The position numbers and the translations under genes were made by a program. Of a stretch of DNA of 64,000 nucleotides, positions 19,231 to 28,986 are shown piece by piece. Below the pieces are notes generated by a model, which was given only the letters and a program-made list of their open reading frames with translations, made no database searches and had not been told where the DNA came from. The stretch spans positions 1,674,001 through 1,738,000 of the forward strand of contig NZ_CP019645.1 in assembly GCF_001999985.1 (NCBI RefSeq). Direction: 5' to 3'. Each line of letters starts with the position of its first letter. Within the stretch, counting starts at the first letter, position 1. Origin of the DNA: Helicobacter bilis. GTDB lineage: Bacteria; Campylobacterota; Campylobacteria; Campylobacterales; Helicobacteraceae.

Positions 19231-20493
19231 CTATTTAAGCATCTCGCACAAAAGCTTTTTACCCCTTTCAACTGCGGGTTGATTATAGGTTTGTATGCCA
19301 AAAATGCAGCCAACAGCTGAAGTGAGCAGCTCATAATACATGATAAGACAGCCGATATTTTCTTCATTTAATAAATCAATCTCAATGCAGTCAATAGGCA
19401 AACCCTCATCTTGCAAAACACGCATTGTAGCCTTTTTTTGTGTCGCAAGTAGTTTAGCGAAAGAAATTGTATTTACAAAATCAGTTTGCTCTAATCCTTG
19501 CAATTTTATATCAGGTATCACAAGCTCATTATACCCCTCTTCTTTAATGCCTAAAAAAGTAATGGTTTTATCCTGCTTACCCTCTAAAATAAGCTGCAAA
19601 AATGAATGCTGGTCGATACTACCTATAAGGCTAATAGGCGTTAAGCCAATCTTTTTAGAATCCATATCAATCTTGCCTAAGCTCTCCCCCCATAGCTGCA
19701 CATACCAAAGATTAAAATCTCTAAAAGAACTAGAATATGAAAACAAAATATTCATCGGTAAAGTATCATGATTTTTTGCCATAAATTGTGCTTTTTCTAA
19801 TATATGCTCTTCCTCTCTTTTAAGAAAAGAGTCTTGCAAATCTCTTGCCCCTTTAAGTATAGAATCTACCTTATAGCCAAGCAGCATTAAAGGCAAGATT
19901 CCAACCGCACTAAGCACACTAAATCGCCCACCAATATTGCTTTCAATCCCAACGCTATACACGCCATTTTGCTTTGCCCATGTATCAAGTGGCGAGTTTG
20001 TATCTGTGATGATAAGTAGGCGATTTTTCACACAAGATTCCAAAAGATTATACCGCCAAATGCAATATTTCATCAAAGAAGTAGTCTCAATCGTCATGCC
20101 AGACTTTGAAATCACGATAAAAAGCGTGGTGTGAAGTCGAATTTTTTTCAGTGATTTTTGTATCTTTAAGGGATCTGTATGTTCTAAAAACTTCACTGCG
20201 ATATTATTTCTGTGTGGCAAGTGATAAAGCATTGTATCAATGGCTTTTAAGCCAAGTGAGCTTCCACCTATGCCAATGATTACAATATGCGTGAGATCCT
20301 TTAGCACCGCACTATTATGCTGCATATATGCAAGGGAATCTTGCAGGGCTTTTGTCTCATAGGGGAGATTATAGTAGCCGCTTTCTTGCTGCTTTTTTTC
20401 ATTGAGTAATTTTGTAAAGATTTCATCTCTCTCACTCTTAGACTCGTCTGTATTTATAGCTAGATTCTTAAAGCCTAAATGAAACTTTACCAT
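19231..20493 (-). CDS. pgi: Glucose-6-phosphate isomerase
   Basis: This 420-residue enzyme interconverts glucose-6-phosphate and fructose-6-phosphate. It is the short form typical of epsilonproteobacteria and some Gram-positives; the E. coli form is about 550. The first sugar-phosphate-binding region is VIIGIGGSSLGLKAID, the second FIVISKSGMTIETTS, and the PGI signature region is GGRFSVLSAVGILPL. The catalytic glutamate lies in LWGESLGK. AAGGAA precedes the ATG. It is monocistronic, with a 600-base repeat-containing gap upstream. Confidence 0.93.
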   Translation of the reverse strand: MVKFHLGFKNLAINTDESKSERDEIFTKLLNEKKQQESGYYNLPYETKALQDSLAYMQHNSAVLKDLTHIVIIGIGGSSLGLKAIDTMLYHLPHRNNIAVKFLEHTDPLKIQKSLKKIRLHTTLFIVISKSGMTIETTSLMKYCIWRYNLLESCVKNRLLIITDTNSPLDTWAKQNGVYSVGIESNIGGRFSVLSAVGILPLMLLGYKVDSILKGARDLQDSFLKREEEHILEKAQFMAKNHDTLPMNILFSYSSSFRDFNLWYVQLWGESLGKIDMDSKKIGLTPISLIGSIDQHSFLQLILEGKQDKTITFLGIKEEGYNELVIPDIKLQGLEQTDFVNTISFAKLLATQKKATMRVLQDEGLPIDCIEIDLLNEENIGCLIMYYELLTSAVGCIFGIQTYNQPAVERGKKLLCEMLK

Positions 20494-20641
20494 GATATTT
20501 CCTTGTGCTTACGAGATTTAAGATTTAAAACGCTATGATAAATCTTTTATTCTACAAAAAAAGTGTGAATATATAAAAACAGATTCTAAAGTTTTGTCAA
20601 AATGCACCAAATGGAATTAGAATCTAAGGCTTAGTGATTAT

Positions 20642-20776
20642 CATAACTAAGCCTTTGGGTGAAGTATCTACCAATATGGAATCTAAAAAGATTCTAAACG
20701 AGATTTTTCGCCTTTTTTCAAAGGTTCAAAATGACAGATATAGAGATTTTTCACTAACGCTCAAAATGACAAAAAA
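20642..20776 (+). repeat. Dispersed repeat, intergenic copy 1
   Basis: The segment reads ACTAAGCCTTTGGGTGAAGT, then ATCT, then AT-rich GAATCTAAAAAG words, then GATTTTTCGCC and TTCAAAATGACAG, with a second short GATTTTTCACT...CTCAAAATGAC unit. The same order of words (ACTGAGCCTTTAGGCGAAGT, ATCT, GGAATCTAAAAAAGATTC, GATTTTTCGCT, CTCAAAACGACA) occurs on the minus strand inside dxs near 61,690-61,775. A palindrome sits at its left end. Confidence 0.65.
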
Positions 20777-20827
20777 GAGTCTCAAAACAACAATGTATCA
20801 ATGTATTTTATCATACTCACTCTCCCG

Positions 20828-20915
20828 CTTGTCATACTAATCCTTTAGGCAAATATCTAAAAATCTAGAATCTACGAAAGATTCTAAAAAAGAATATTTC
20901 GCATTTTTAAAAAAT
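20828..20915 (+). repeat. Dispersed repeat, intergenic copy 2 (partial)
   Basis: GCTTGTCATACTAATCCTTT, then AGGCAAATATCT, then GAATCT/GATTCT words and AATATTTCGC repeat the beginning of the family seen in copy 1 and in dxs (GCTTGTCATACTGAGCCTTT). It is more decayed than copy 1 and in the same orientation. Confidence 0.55.
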
Positions 20916-21110
20916 TAAATATAACGATATGCAAATTCAAGATTCTATCCCTCATGGCAATAAGTAAGCAGAAGAATAACAAACACAAAAAGACTCTTTA
21001 ACAAAGACATCAATACAGATTTAAACCATCAACAACACCCATCTAAGCTTCCTATAATCATATATGCGATATACTTCACTCTTTCAATATAAGTTTATAA
21101 AAGGTGTTTT

Positions 21111-22640
21111 GTGTTATATTTTAAAATCCTTAGCAGCATATCTGATTCCAATGTGTTTAGAATATCGAGAAAGGCATATTGGTTTATGGTTTTAGTTGAG
21201 TTGGCTATATATATTATGATAATAGTGTCATTTTTAGTATGGGCAAATTACATTGGCACTTATACATTGGCAGCAAAGTTAAAAAACTATATTGGATTCA
21301 TACAATTCTGTGCTATGTTGTTGGGATTATTATACGCTTTTATGAGTATGGTAAGAGGAGCTATGAGAATACGCGATGTGGGATTTAGCGCTAAATACTA
21401 CTATATTGGTTATTTGGTTGTTATAAGTCTAGCTTTCATTGATTTGATAGTTGAATTTAATCAAGAAGTAGCAATATTATTAAAACTTATTATTTTAGGC
21501 TTTAATATTGTGGTTTTTATATTTACACTCATGCCTACAGGTAAAGATGCAGAGCGATTTGGCACATTACCTACCTTTGAGAGTGGCTTTACTAAAGGGG
21601 CAATAACAACAGGCATTGCATTATGTCTTATCTTTTGTGTGATAATTGCAAAGCCCATGTATGCAAAAATGACACATATTACTGGCTGTCAAATCGAGGA
21701 AAATGGCAGGACAAAAAATCTTGGAGTGTTAGGATATGATTATAAATATTTTGGTGAGTTGGCAGAAGGTGAAGATATAATTTGGGATTTTCGGACTCAT
21801 TTTAGAATGATGACAAATAGAGAAGGACTTAAATATGACTTTACCACAAGGATTATGATACCGCCATTTGAACGATTAGTGCCTAAGGATTTTTCCAATG
21901 GAATCTTGCGTTGTTACAACAATAATACGGACAATGAAAAATATATAGAAATACCACTCAAAGACCATAAGATTCATGGTGATGTTTGGATAAGTCAATA
22001 TAAAGAGCCACTTATTGTGCCATTTACAGAAGGTAGGATTAGTGATGGGAGTATAACTATTTTTGATATATCAGGCGAACAAAAAGAGATACGACACTAT
22101 AAAGATGGCAAACTTGATAAAATAAACTTTTTTACGGATATATACCATGACAGCTATGAAATAAACTTCATTGATGGTAAACCACATGGGATTGTAACCG
22201 CTATAAGCGGTGATGGAAATGTTTATTTGCATGGGTTAAGTTTTGGGATTTTGGGAAAGAACTGCTTTATGTTTAATGGATATTGCGTAACAAGACTAGA
22301 AATCAGGGGCAATAAGGAAACATTCTATAATAGAAATAATAAAAAGACAACAAGTTTGTACGAAGACCCACGAGATCCTATTAAAATTTATTATGATAAG
22401 TCTGGAAATATAAACCTTGTTAAAGAGTCTTTTTGGGGTATGCAAAAAGAGGTTTATTTTTATGATGGTAAGCCACGAGTAATGAAAAAGTATGATCGAC
22501 ATATCTTCTATGCAGGCTATATCTTTAGAGATGATGGTATAGAGGAATTTAAGGGTAATGGTAAGGAAGCAGAGAGGCAGTTTAATGACTATGTGCATCT
22601 TGTGTTAGGTATAGATTTAAGTGATATAGATGAGTTTTAG
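21111..22640 (+). CDS. DUF805-like membrane protein with C-terminal MORN-like repeats
   Basis: The 509-residue product starts at a GTG preceded by AAGG at six-base spacing. The first ~190 residues hold four or five membrane helices. The RISRKAYWFMVLVEL start and the later GAMRIRDVGFS are the arginine-rich signatures of DUF805 proteins. The C-terminal ~300 residues, probably on one face of the membrane, contain repeats such as EIRHYKDGKLDKINFF and FIDGKPHGIVTA, which resemble the YwqK/MORN pattern of the broken gene at 1.5 kb. Such fusions of a membrane anchor with MORN repeats suggest an envelope protein, but no function is known. Confidence 0.65.
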   Translation: MLYFKILSSISDSNVFRISRKAYWFMVLVELAIYIMIIVSFLVWANYIGTYTLAAKLKNYIGFIQFCAMLLGLLYAFMSMVRGAMRIRDVGFSAKYYYIGYLVVISLAFIDLIVEFNQEVAILLKLIILGFNIVVFIFTLMPTGKDAERFGTLPTFESGFTKGAITTGIALCLIFCVIIAKPMYAKMTHITGCQIEENGRTKNLGVLGYDYKYFGELAEGEDIIWDFRTHFRMMTNREGLKYDFTTRIMIPPFERLVPKDFSNGILRCYNNNTDNEKYIEIPLKDHKIHGDVWISQYKEPLIVPFTEGRISDGSITIFDISGEQKEIRHYKDGKLDKINFFTDIYHDSYEINFIDGKPHGIVTAISGDGNVYLHGLSFGILGKNCFMFNGYCVTRLEIRGNKETFYNRNNKKTTSLYEDPRDPIKIYYDKSGNINLVKESFWGMQKEVYFYDGKPRVMKKYDRHIFYAGYIFRDDGIEEFKGNGKEAERQFNDYVHLVLGIDLSDIDEF

Positions 22641-22773
22641 TTATTGTCGTTTTTAAAGAAAATAGAATCTAAAACATTGCCTTTTATTAGCTCTATGCTT
22701 TGATTACAAATATAAAATCTAATTTGCTATAATTCATTATGAAATTAAGACATAAGGCATGGAGTAAAAACTA

Positions 22774-25700
22774 ATGGCTATATATGATGAAAATGCGATA
22801 ATTACAACCGCAACAACATATTTCAATAACGCAAAAAGATACATTAGAAAGAAAGATATGCAAATCTATCATCGCACTAAAGCCTTAAGTAAAAGCGATA
22901 TGGATTTTTTAGAGCAATTTATGCTGATACATATTAAAAACATAGAAAAAGGCTCAAAGATTCCGCAAAATTTTTACGCTTTTTTAGATAATTTCATACT
23001 CGATAATTTATTTATTAAACACTTTTTTTCAAGCTTTGAGATGCTTAGACTTATTTGCTATCGTTTTTCAATATTGCCAAGTCATGCACTATTAAAGGAT
23101 ACAAAAAAGGGCTGTGATAAGATTCTAACAAGCAATATAAAAAAATATAAGCCACATAAAAAAGCAAAGAATTTACTCTATGTTTTTACACCACTTCCAA
23201 ACCTACAAAGCGATATAGAATCTTTTATAAACACTTGTTTAGACCTTTTCACACAAGATAAAGTAAATGGGCTTATTATAAATCCTTTAAATCTTATCTT
23301 AAACATAGATTTTAAAGATCAAACACAACGCATTACAGAGCTTAGTGCCAATCTGCAAACACTTTTAAATAACTCAAATGCAAAAATGCTTATCCTTGAT
23401 AATGACTGCGAGAATCTTTTTGTGCTTTTAGCGAGTATAGAAAATGCGGTGAAAAACATTAGCTATCCTGTTGATATTACGCTAAGTTTGCCTAGCTATC
23501 ATTTTATGTCATTGGAAGCCCTAGATTATATCGCCGAGCTAAGCAAAAAGCTATGTGCTCAAAATAAGGCAAAGCTATGTGTAAGACTAAAAGACTTAGA
23601 CTATACCTATGATATTATGGAGTTTAAAGTCGCACATACCCGCTCTATTAATACGCATTTTACAAATAAGGCAAATGCTAGAAGTAATTTAATCGCTTTG
23701 ATTACAAAATGCTTTCAATATAAAGAGATTCTAACCTGTCATATAACAAGCACAAATATGTTTATTATCGCCCTTGCAAAAAGCCTTGATATGCAAATAC
23801 GCTTTGAGATAGAAGCAAGTCTTCACTATCCATTGTATAGAATCTTAGCTAAGCATGAAGCACAGCTATTTAGCACAAGCTATTTTACTACGCAATTTAG
23901 CGATATGATTGCTTTGAGATTAAAGGGGGTGCATACAAGTCTTAACTATGGCTTACTTGATTATATCTCAATGCTTTATAATAAACAAGAATGGGAGAAA
24001 AAGTCTAAAGCTTTCCTGCAAAGTCTAGCCCAGAGTAAAAAAGATGAGATTAAAAAAGAATATAGCCTTAATGCCCTAAAAGATTCTACGCTTTTAACTC
24101 AAACACAGCAATATAACTTTGAAACCTTTGACTATACGCTAAGAAAGCCTTTAGTATTATCTCAAATGATGCTTTTAGCAAATTTATCTAATAAAGATTC
24201 TAATACAGAATCTAGCAAAGATTCCATTGATACAAACAAGCAAATCTCATTTCTAAAAGACTTAGAAAACCTGCAAATATCTATGCCAAATACAAATAAG
24301 CTAGAAGATATTTTATACCTAAACGCACAAGATATGCACAGACTAAATATGCAAAGTATGAATAATGCCCCAGCTACATTTTCACTCTATGCAGAGAAAG
24401 AAAAAGAAGAATTAGCAAAAGCACAAAAAATGCAAGAAGAGATTCTGCAAAATAGAAGTAATATCATAACTTCTATCATCGGGCGATTAAAAGAATGCAT
24501 ACCAGCCCTTTTTGCAACACTTTGTGAGCTATATCCAAACACACCACAAAGCATTTATGAAGAGCAAGTCTATATGCTACTTGATAGCTTTAAATACTAT
24601 GCTTACGCTTATAAGCAACTCCTGCAAGAGACAGAATCTGTCTTACTCATGCCGCTTGGAAATATCTTTATCCATACCAAAAAACTTGCTATACATGAGA
24701 TTGGTGCAGTAATAGCAAGTAATATTATGATAGGCAATGTCTCATTCTTAGAAGATTCTATAATCGCTAGAATCTTTTATTATCTTTTCACGCCTATATT
24801 TGATTTCTGCCCGTTTTTATGTGTAATGGAGAGTAAAAGGGTAAGAGAGAAAGAATTTATAGATTATGAAATCATTACAAAACAAGATTTTATGAAATTA
24901 CAGGCGAGTGAGAAAACAAGCAACTTTTTAGTATGGGATAAAGGCATTAGTGTTATATTTATCAGCTCATTTTATGACATACATGAAGCAGCAAAGGAAG
25001 TGCAGTATATGCGATTTAGCTTACACGCACAAATTCTAATCTATACAGATTCTTATATCTATGAGGTAGCAAAGCAGATTTTTATCCCCTCACAAGTTAC
25101 ACAAACAAGCCTTGCAGATTTAATCGCAAACCTGCCAGAAGACACTTCAAATTTTAGCCTTTTTACTTACAATAAAGCTGAAATGAATTATGCGACAAAT
25201 AAGCTAAAGGTATCAATCTGTATTAATGGTGCGTATAAATCAAAGCTTGTATCAGGCACACCACGCACATTTTCACCGGGCTATTTGCAGCCCTTTGGTA
25301 GCAAACTCTTGCTTGGCAAACTCGTGCAGACAAGCCCTAATAGTGTGATTTTACATAATAGCTTGTATTCGGATATTATTGGTTGCTTTAGTGAGATTTT
25401 GAGTGCTGATGAGATTGAGTTTCTCTATAATCTTAATCACAATTACAGCCAATTTTTAAAGAATATCGCACGCACAGCAAGTCTTGATAATATCTATGAG
25501 ACAAAAAAGCCATATAGCATGTGTGTGCGTGTGTATGAAAAAGATGATTTTTTCCATGTATGTGTGATTATGCTTATTAGCTTTTTACTCCAAATACAAA
25601 CACGACTTAGCTTTACAAAAGAGTATTTTACACAAGATTCAAATACTAATATCACTAAAGACACACCCAAGAAACTTCAAAAAGCATTGAAAGAAAAATA

Positions 25701-25956
25701 TATTGATTATTTTACACTTATATTTGAAGATGAAAAAGACTTTCGAGATTCTATTAACACTGATACTTTAGTGAGAATTTTGCAAGATGAGAGCGAGTTT
25801 GCCACAACAGAGACTTATGCCTATCTAAGCAAGAAAGGAATTATTGCCGAATACTCACTCCCCATACTCAATCGCCACTTAGAGCTTGAACGCTACCTTG
25901 CCACACAATACATACAAATAGAGCCAAATATACTTTTACAAACGCATGTGCGTTAG
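22774..25956 (+). CDS. PutA-like protein, apparently catalytically degenerate
   Basis: The 1060-residue protein follows the order of bifunctional PutA (proline dehydrogenase plus glutamate-semialdehyde dehydrogenase) at recognisable points. QRITELSANLQTLLNN matches the start of the PRODH barrel, then LCVRLKDLDYTYDIMEFKVA matches the VRLVKGAYWDxEIKxAQ strand of PutA, FTNKANARSNLIAL matches the VFTRKxxTDxxYLA strand, and LTCHITSTNMFIIALA matches the FATHNxxTxA strand. Key residues differ: the IKLSA lysine region reads INPLN and the GAYWD core is gone. The aldehyde dehydrogenase half keeps its length but I find no catalytic cysteine motif. A TATAAT and GGAG precede it. I infer a pseudoenzyme or a very diverged paralogue; family call is moderately sure, loss of activity is inference. 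Confidence 0.55.
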   Translation: MAIYDENAIITTATTYFNNAKRYIRKKDMQIYHRTKALSKSDMDFLEQFMLIHIKNIEKGSKIPQNFYAFLDNFILDNLFIKHFFSSFEMLRLICYRFSILPSHALLKDTKKGCDKILTSNIKKYKPHKKAKNLLYVFTPLPNLQSDIESFINTCLDLFTQDKVNGLIINPLNLILNIDFKDQTQRITELSANLQTLLNNSNAKMLILDNDCENLFVLLASIENAVKNISYPVDITLSLPSYHFMSLEALDYIAELSKKLCAQNKAKLCVRLKDLDYTYDIMEFKVAHTRSINTHFTNKANARSNLIALITKCFQYKEILTCHITSTNMFIIALAKSLDMQIRFEIEASLHYPLYRILAKHEAQLFSTSYFTTQFSDMIALRLKGVHTSLNYGLLDYISMLYNKQEWEKKSKAFLQSLAQSKKDEIKKEYSLNALKDSTLLTQTQQYNFETFDYTLRKPLVLSQMMLLANLSNKDSNTESSKDSIDTNKQISFLKDLENLQISMPNTNKLEDILYLNAQDMHRLNMQSMNNAPATFSLYAEKEKEELAKAQKMQEEILQNRSNIITSIIGRLKECIPALFATLCELYPNTPQSIYEEQVYMLLDSFKYYAYAYKQLLQETESVLLMPLGNIFIHTKKLAIHEIGAVIASNIMIGNVSFLEDSIIARIFYYLFTPIFDFCPFLCVMESKRVREKEFIDYEIITKQDFMKLQASEKTSNFLVWDKGISVIFISSFYDIHEAAKEVQYMRFSLHAQILIYTDSYIYEVAKQIFIPSQVTQTSLADLIANLPEDTSNFSLFTYNKAEMNYATNKLKVSICINGAYKSKLVSGTPRTFSPGYLQPFGSKLLLGKLVQTSPNSVILHNSLYSDIIGCFSEILSADEIEFLYNLNHNYSQFLKNIARTASLDNIYETKKPYSMCVRVYEKDDFFHVCVIMLISFLLQIQTRLSFTKEYFTQDSNTNITKDTPKKLQKALKEKYIDYFTLIFEDEKDFRDSINTDTLVRILQDESEFATTETYAYLSKKGIIAEYSLPILNRHLELERYLATQYIQIEPNILLQTHVR

Positions 25957-26074
25957 TCCTTGATGGTTTATTTTAGAATCTAAGATTAATTTAGTATATT
26001 AATTGCATAAAAAGATTCTATAAAATGCCTTTATAAAAAGCTATAAGCTTGATTTTAGCTAAGTTTTAATGGGG

Positions 26075-27652
26075 CTAGTTGGAACTTTTTTGATTCACTA
26101 TCACGCTTTGCAACCCTCCTGCCTTCCAATATGCTTTGGAATCATATTGATCTAGTTTGCATTGACCTTCATCTGTTATAAGCTCAATGTGTCCATATTT
26201 TTCTATTATGCTAGATAGTTTCGTGCAGTCATCTAAAAATATCATGTCTTTATCCAAATAGGGCAGGATATTAGCATACATATACATGGCTTGCAATACA
26301 ACGACTATCATTTGCTTATCATCTCTTGGCGGTTGGGATTCTGCGATATGGTAATTTATAAATTCAATTTTACTGCTATCTTTTGGTACTATTGCATACA
26401 CACAATACATACCAAGTATGCCAATAAGAGTGTTACGCAAATATTTATTCACGCTATATGATTTTAAACTTGTATCAATCATATAAAGCCCAAATGGCAA
26501 TAATAATAAAAATATAGGAAAGATTGACATAATATAACGCAAGGTTTTATAAGGGGCAACATAAATAACAGCATACGACCAAATAAACGCACAAACTCCA
26601 AAGAAAATAACAAATAAATCCTTCTTATAGCACAATCTTTTGCGATACAAGAGTGCCAAACATAATCCAAGCAGCATTATCCCTAAAATAATCCACGAAA
26701 GATTGAAGCTTAAGATATTGAAAAAAGTTTCAGTATTGTTTAGCAGATTCTCTTTTAAATATGTAAGGTTTAGCTTTTCACCTGCCTCCACTCCGCGAGA
26801 ACCACGGAATCCACGAGAATATTTTGTATATAAAAGAAAACAAAATATAACAGCAGTAATAAGAGATAGTGGAAAAAATATTTGCCATTTTTTCTCCCTT
26901 GTAAAATACTTTAGCTCCCATAAACTAGCACATAAAAACACCAATAATACAAACGGCACAGCAAAATATCCACTTGATAACAGCAATGCACTCAAAAATC
27001 CAAATATAACATAATAACGCCATGAATTATACTTGCGATAATCTAGTTTTAATCTCTCAACTATGCAAACAAAGCCCAAACAAAATGCTAGAAATAGCAT
27101 TTCCTGCAAAGCATAAGGTCGCATAAACAAGGTGTTGCCTATGCTTGCAGGATTTAGAAATGCAAGTGATAAAAAGAGGAAAACAAGCCATTCATTTTGT
27201 AATAATTTCGTAGCAATGCGATAAGCACAATAAAATCCAACAAGAAAAAATACGAGATTTAAACTTATGCCACGATAAAATATATGTTGTAAATTTGTAT
27301 CTGTGTAGCCTATATGCCATAAACGCAATATAATGTAGTAGAGACTTGTATGTGGATCATCTCTATTGTTTTTCCATAATTTATATACATCTTGAAACGC
27401 ACCTTTTATGCTAGGGTCATTCCATAACAACCCCTGCTTTGCAGAATCGCTACTAAATACCTTCTCTTCTTCAAAACGCTTACCCCAACCATATTGATTA
27501 TATTCAGTCAATATGATTGATAGAATCTCATCAACATGCGCATCTTTTTTCTGTTCCAAAAAGTAGATTCTAATACCAAGTGAAAGAAGAAGGATAAGTA
27601 ACCCCCCCCCCCCCATGAGTAACCATGACTTATTCACGACTGATTTTTGCAT
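26075..27652 (-). CDS. GT39-type (GT-C) membrane glycosyltransferase, phase-variable
   Basis: The 525-residue protein has about ten membrane helices. An early extracytoplasmic loop contains AHVDEILSI and later NRDDPHTSLYYIILRLWH, the acidic and DxHxxxYY-like features of GT-C enzymes that transfer sugars from lipid-linked donors (PMT/ArnT superfamily). A run of 13 G lies within codons 13-17 (LLMGGGGLLILL), in the first hydrophobic segment. At 13 the frame is open, so the gene is ON as assembled; 12 or 14 would stop it early. The GT2 gene upstream (27708-28772) is co-oriented and of the type that makes the lipid-linked donor, so the two likely modify one surface glycan. Confidence 0.75.
   Translation of the reverse strand: MQKSVVNKSWLLMGGGGLLILLLSLGIRIYFLEQKKDAHVDEILSIILTEYNQYGWGKRFEEEKVFSSDSAKQGLLWNDPSIKGAFQDVYKLWKNNRDDPHTSLYYIILRLWHIGYTDTNLQHIFYRGISLNLVFFLVGFYCAYRIATKLLQNEWLVFLFLSLAFLNPASIGNTLFMRPYALQEMLFLAFCLGFVCIVERLKLDYRKYNSWRYYVIFGFLSALLLSSGYFAVPFVLLVFLCASLWELKYFTREKKWQIFFPLSLITAVIFCFLLYTKYSRGFRGSRGVEAGEKLNLTYLKENLLNNTETFFNILSFNLSWIILGIMLLGLCLALLYRKRLCYKKDLFVIFFGVCAFIWSYAVIYVAPYKTLRYIMSIFPIFLLLLPFGLYMIDTSLKSYSVNKYLRNTLIGILGMYCVYAIVPKDSSKIEFINYHIAESQPPRDDKQMIVVVLQAMYMYANILPYLDKDMIFLDDCTKLSSIIEKYGHIELITDEGQCKLDQYDSKAYWKAGGLQSVIVNQKSSN
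27602..27614. repeat. Poly-C/G tract (13) in the GT39-type gene
   Basis: Thirteen consecutive C on the plus strand (G on the coding strand) lie 38 bases inside the gene. The encoded tetraglycine interrupts a hydrophobic helix. Tracts of this length slip during replication in Helicobacter and Campylobacter. Confidence 0.9.
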
Positions 27653-27707
27653 TGAATTGTCTCCATTAATTTCAAATCTTTTTATATCTCAATTGAGAAT
27701 CTTTTGA

Positions 27708-28772
27708 CTATGAGTCTTTCCTGCCATGTCGTTTGATGTATATTGGACGCCTTTTTACTTGCTCATAAATCCTAGCGATATATTCACCAATGATTCCAAG
27801 AATGATAAGCTGCATACCACCAATAAATACGATTAAAGCAACAAGCGAAGTCCAACCACGCACAACATTCCCAAAACACAAAGCACCAATAATAGCATAC
27901 AAGCCGTAACCAAGACTAAATAAACTCATCACGAAACCAAGTATAAAAGCAATACGCAAAGGCATGGTGCTAAAGCTAATAAAGCCTTCAACACTATATT
28001 TAAAAAGCTTCCATAAACTCCAACCACTACTGCCTTGATGACGCGGAATATTCTCATATTCTAAGCCAATTTTTCTAAATCCCACCCATTCAAACATAGC
28101 CTTTGAGAATCTATGATATTCACTCATGGAAAGCAGGGCATTTACAACTTGCCTATCAAGCAGTCTGAAATCTCTCACACCAGATTCTAAATGCACTGAT
28201 GAGATAAGATTATGCAATGTATAGAATCCTTCTGAAAGCCTTGATCTTATAAATCCTTCACCTGCACGATTAATGCGTCTAGCATAGATTATATCTGCTT
28301 CATTTTGCAACCATTTTTTAAACATTTGTGGCAATAAAAGCGGTGGGTCTTGTAAATCAGCGTCCATAATCACAACACAATCCCCACTACTCTCTTTAAG
28401 CCCTGCATACATAGCTGCTTCTTTGCCAAAATTGCGTGTAAAATCAATTACTTTTATTTCACAATTGTTTGGCGGCATAGTGAGATTATAGGGATTAGAA
28501 TCTTGTGTTATAGACTGCTTAGATTCTATAATGTTTTCATTATGGACTGCCAAATCTTTGTCATTTGGGGAATAAGACTGCATAGCTTTTAAGGCAAGTA
28601 GCAATTCTATTGTATTATCCTTGCTACCATCATTTACAAAAATACACTCAAATGTGAGAGTAGTATTGCTGTGATCTTTAGAGATAGAATCCAAAATGCT
28701 AAAAATCTCTTTGCTAAAAGATTCTAAACTTTTTTGTTCGTTATAGCAAGGAACAACAAGCGAGAGTTTCAT
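27708..28772 (-). CDS. GT2 glycosyltransferase, GtrB/ArnC-like
   Basis: The 354-residue protein has an N-terminal GT-A domain (LVVPCYNEQKSLESF; IFVNDGSKDNT; metal-binding VIMDADLQDPP) and two C-terminal membrane helices (about residues 265-295 and 300-335), ending in the basic EQVKRRPIYIKRHG typical of polyprenyl-phosphate sugar transferases. Such enzymes make undecaprenyl-phosphate sugar for a GT-C partner; the downstream GT39-type gene fits that role. About 30 residues rich in S/N/D (SKQSITQDSNPYNLTM) are inserted between residues 75 and 110 where relatives are shorter. GAGGA precedes the ATG. Confidence 0.88.
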   Translation of the reverse strand: MKLSLVVPCYNEQKSLESFSKEIFSILDSISKDHSNTTLTFECIFVNDGSKDNTIELLLALKAMQSYSPNDKDLAVHNENIIESKQSITQDSNPYNLTMPPNNCEIKVIDFTRNFGKEAAMYAGLKESSGDCVVIMDADLQDPPLLLPQMFKKWLQNEADIIYARRINRAGEGFIRSRLSEGFYTLHNLISSVHLESGVRDFRLLDRQVVNALLSMSEYHRFSKAMFEWVGFRKIGLEYENIPRHQGSSGWSLWKLFKYSVEGFISFSTMPLRIAFILGFVMSLFSLGYGLYAIIGALCFGNVVRGWTSLVALIVFIGGMQLIILGIIGEYIARIYEQVKRRPIYIKRHGRKDS

Positions 28773-28986
28773 AATAAATCCTCAATGTGAATGAAATAGG
28801 GCGTATTATATCAAATTATTGTCAGTAATAACTTCGTATATTTATTGTTAATCAGATTGGCGACCCATTTACAATGTAAAAAATTTTAGAACAACAATTT
28901 AATCTTTTATAAAGAGAAAACACCACAAACACGCAGTAATATAGTAGAATTCCATTTTAACTTTTATCGACATATTAAGGAAGTTT

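Larger units (their letters stand above)
20494..21110. other. Intergenic region carrying degenerate repeat copies
   Basis: This 617-base gap between divergent genes contains no believable gene. It holds a hairpin (AAGGCTTAGT 20626-20635 with ACTAAGCCTT 20646-20655) and two or three degenerate copies of a repeat that is also found inside dxs (see the repeat entries). A 68-codon frame at 20634-20840 is just the repeat read in the frame that gives KPLGEVS. Confidence 0.6.
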
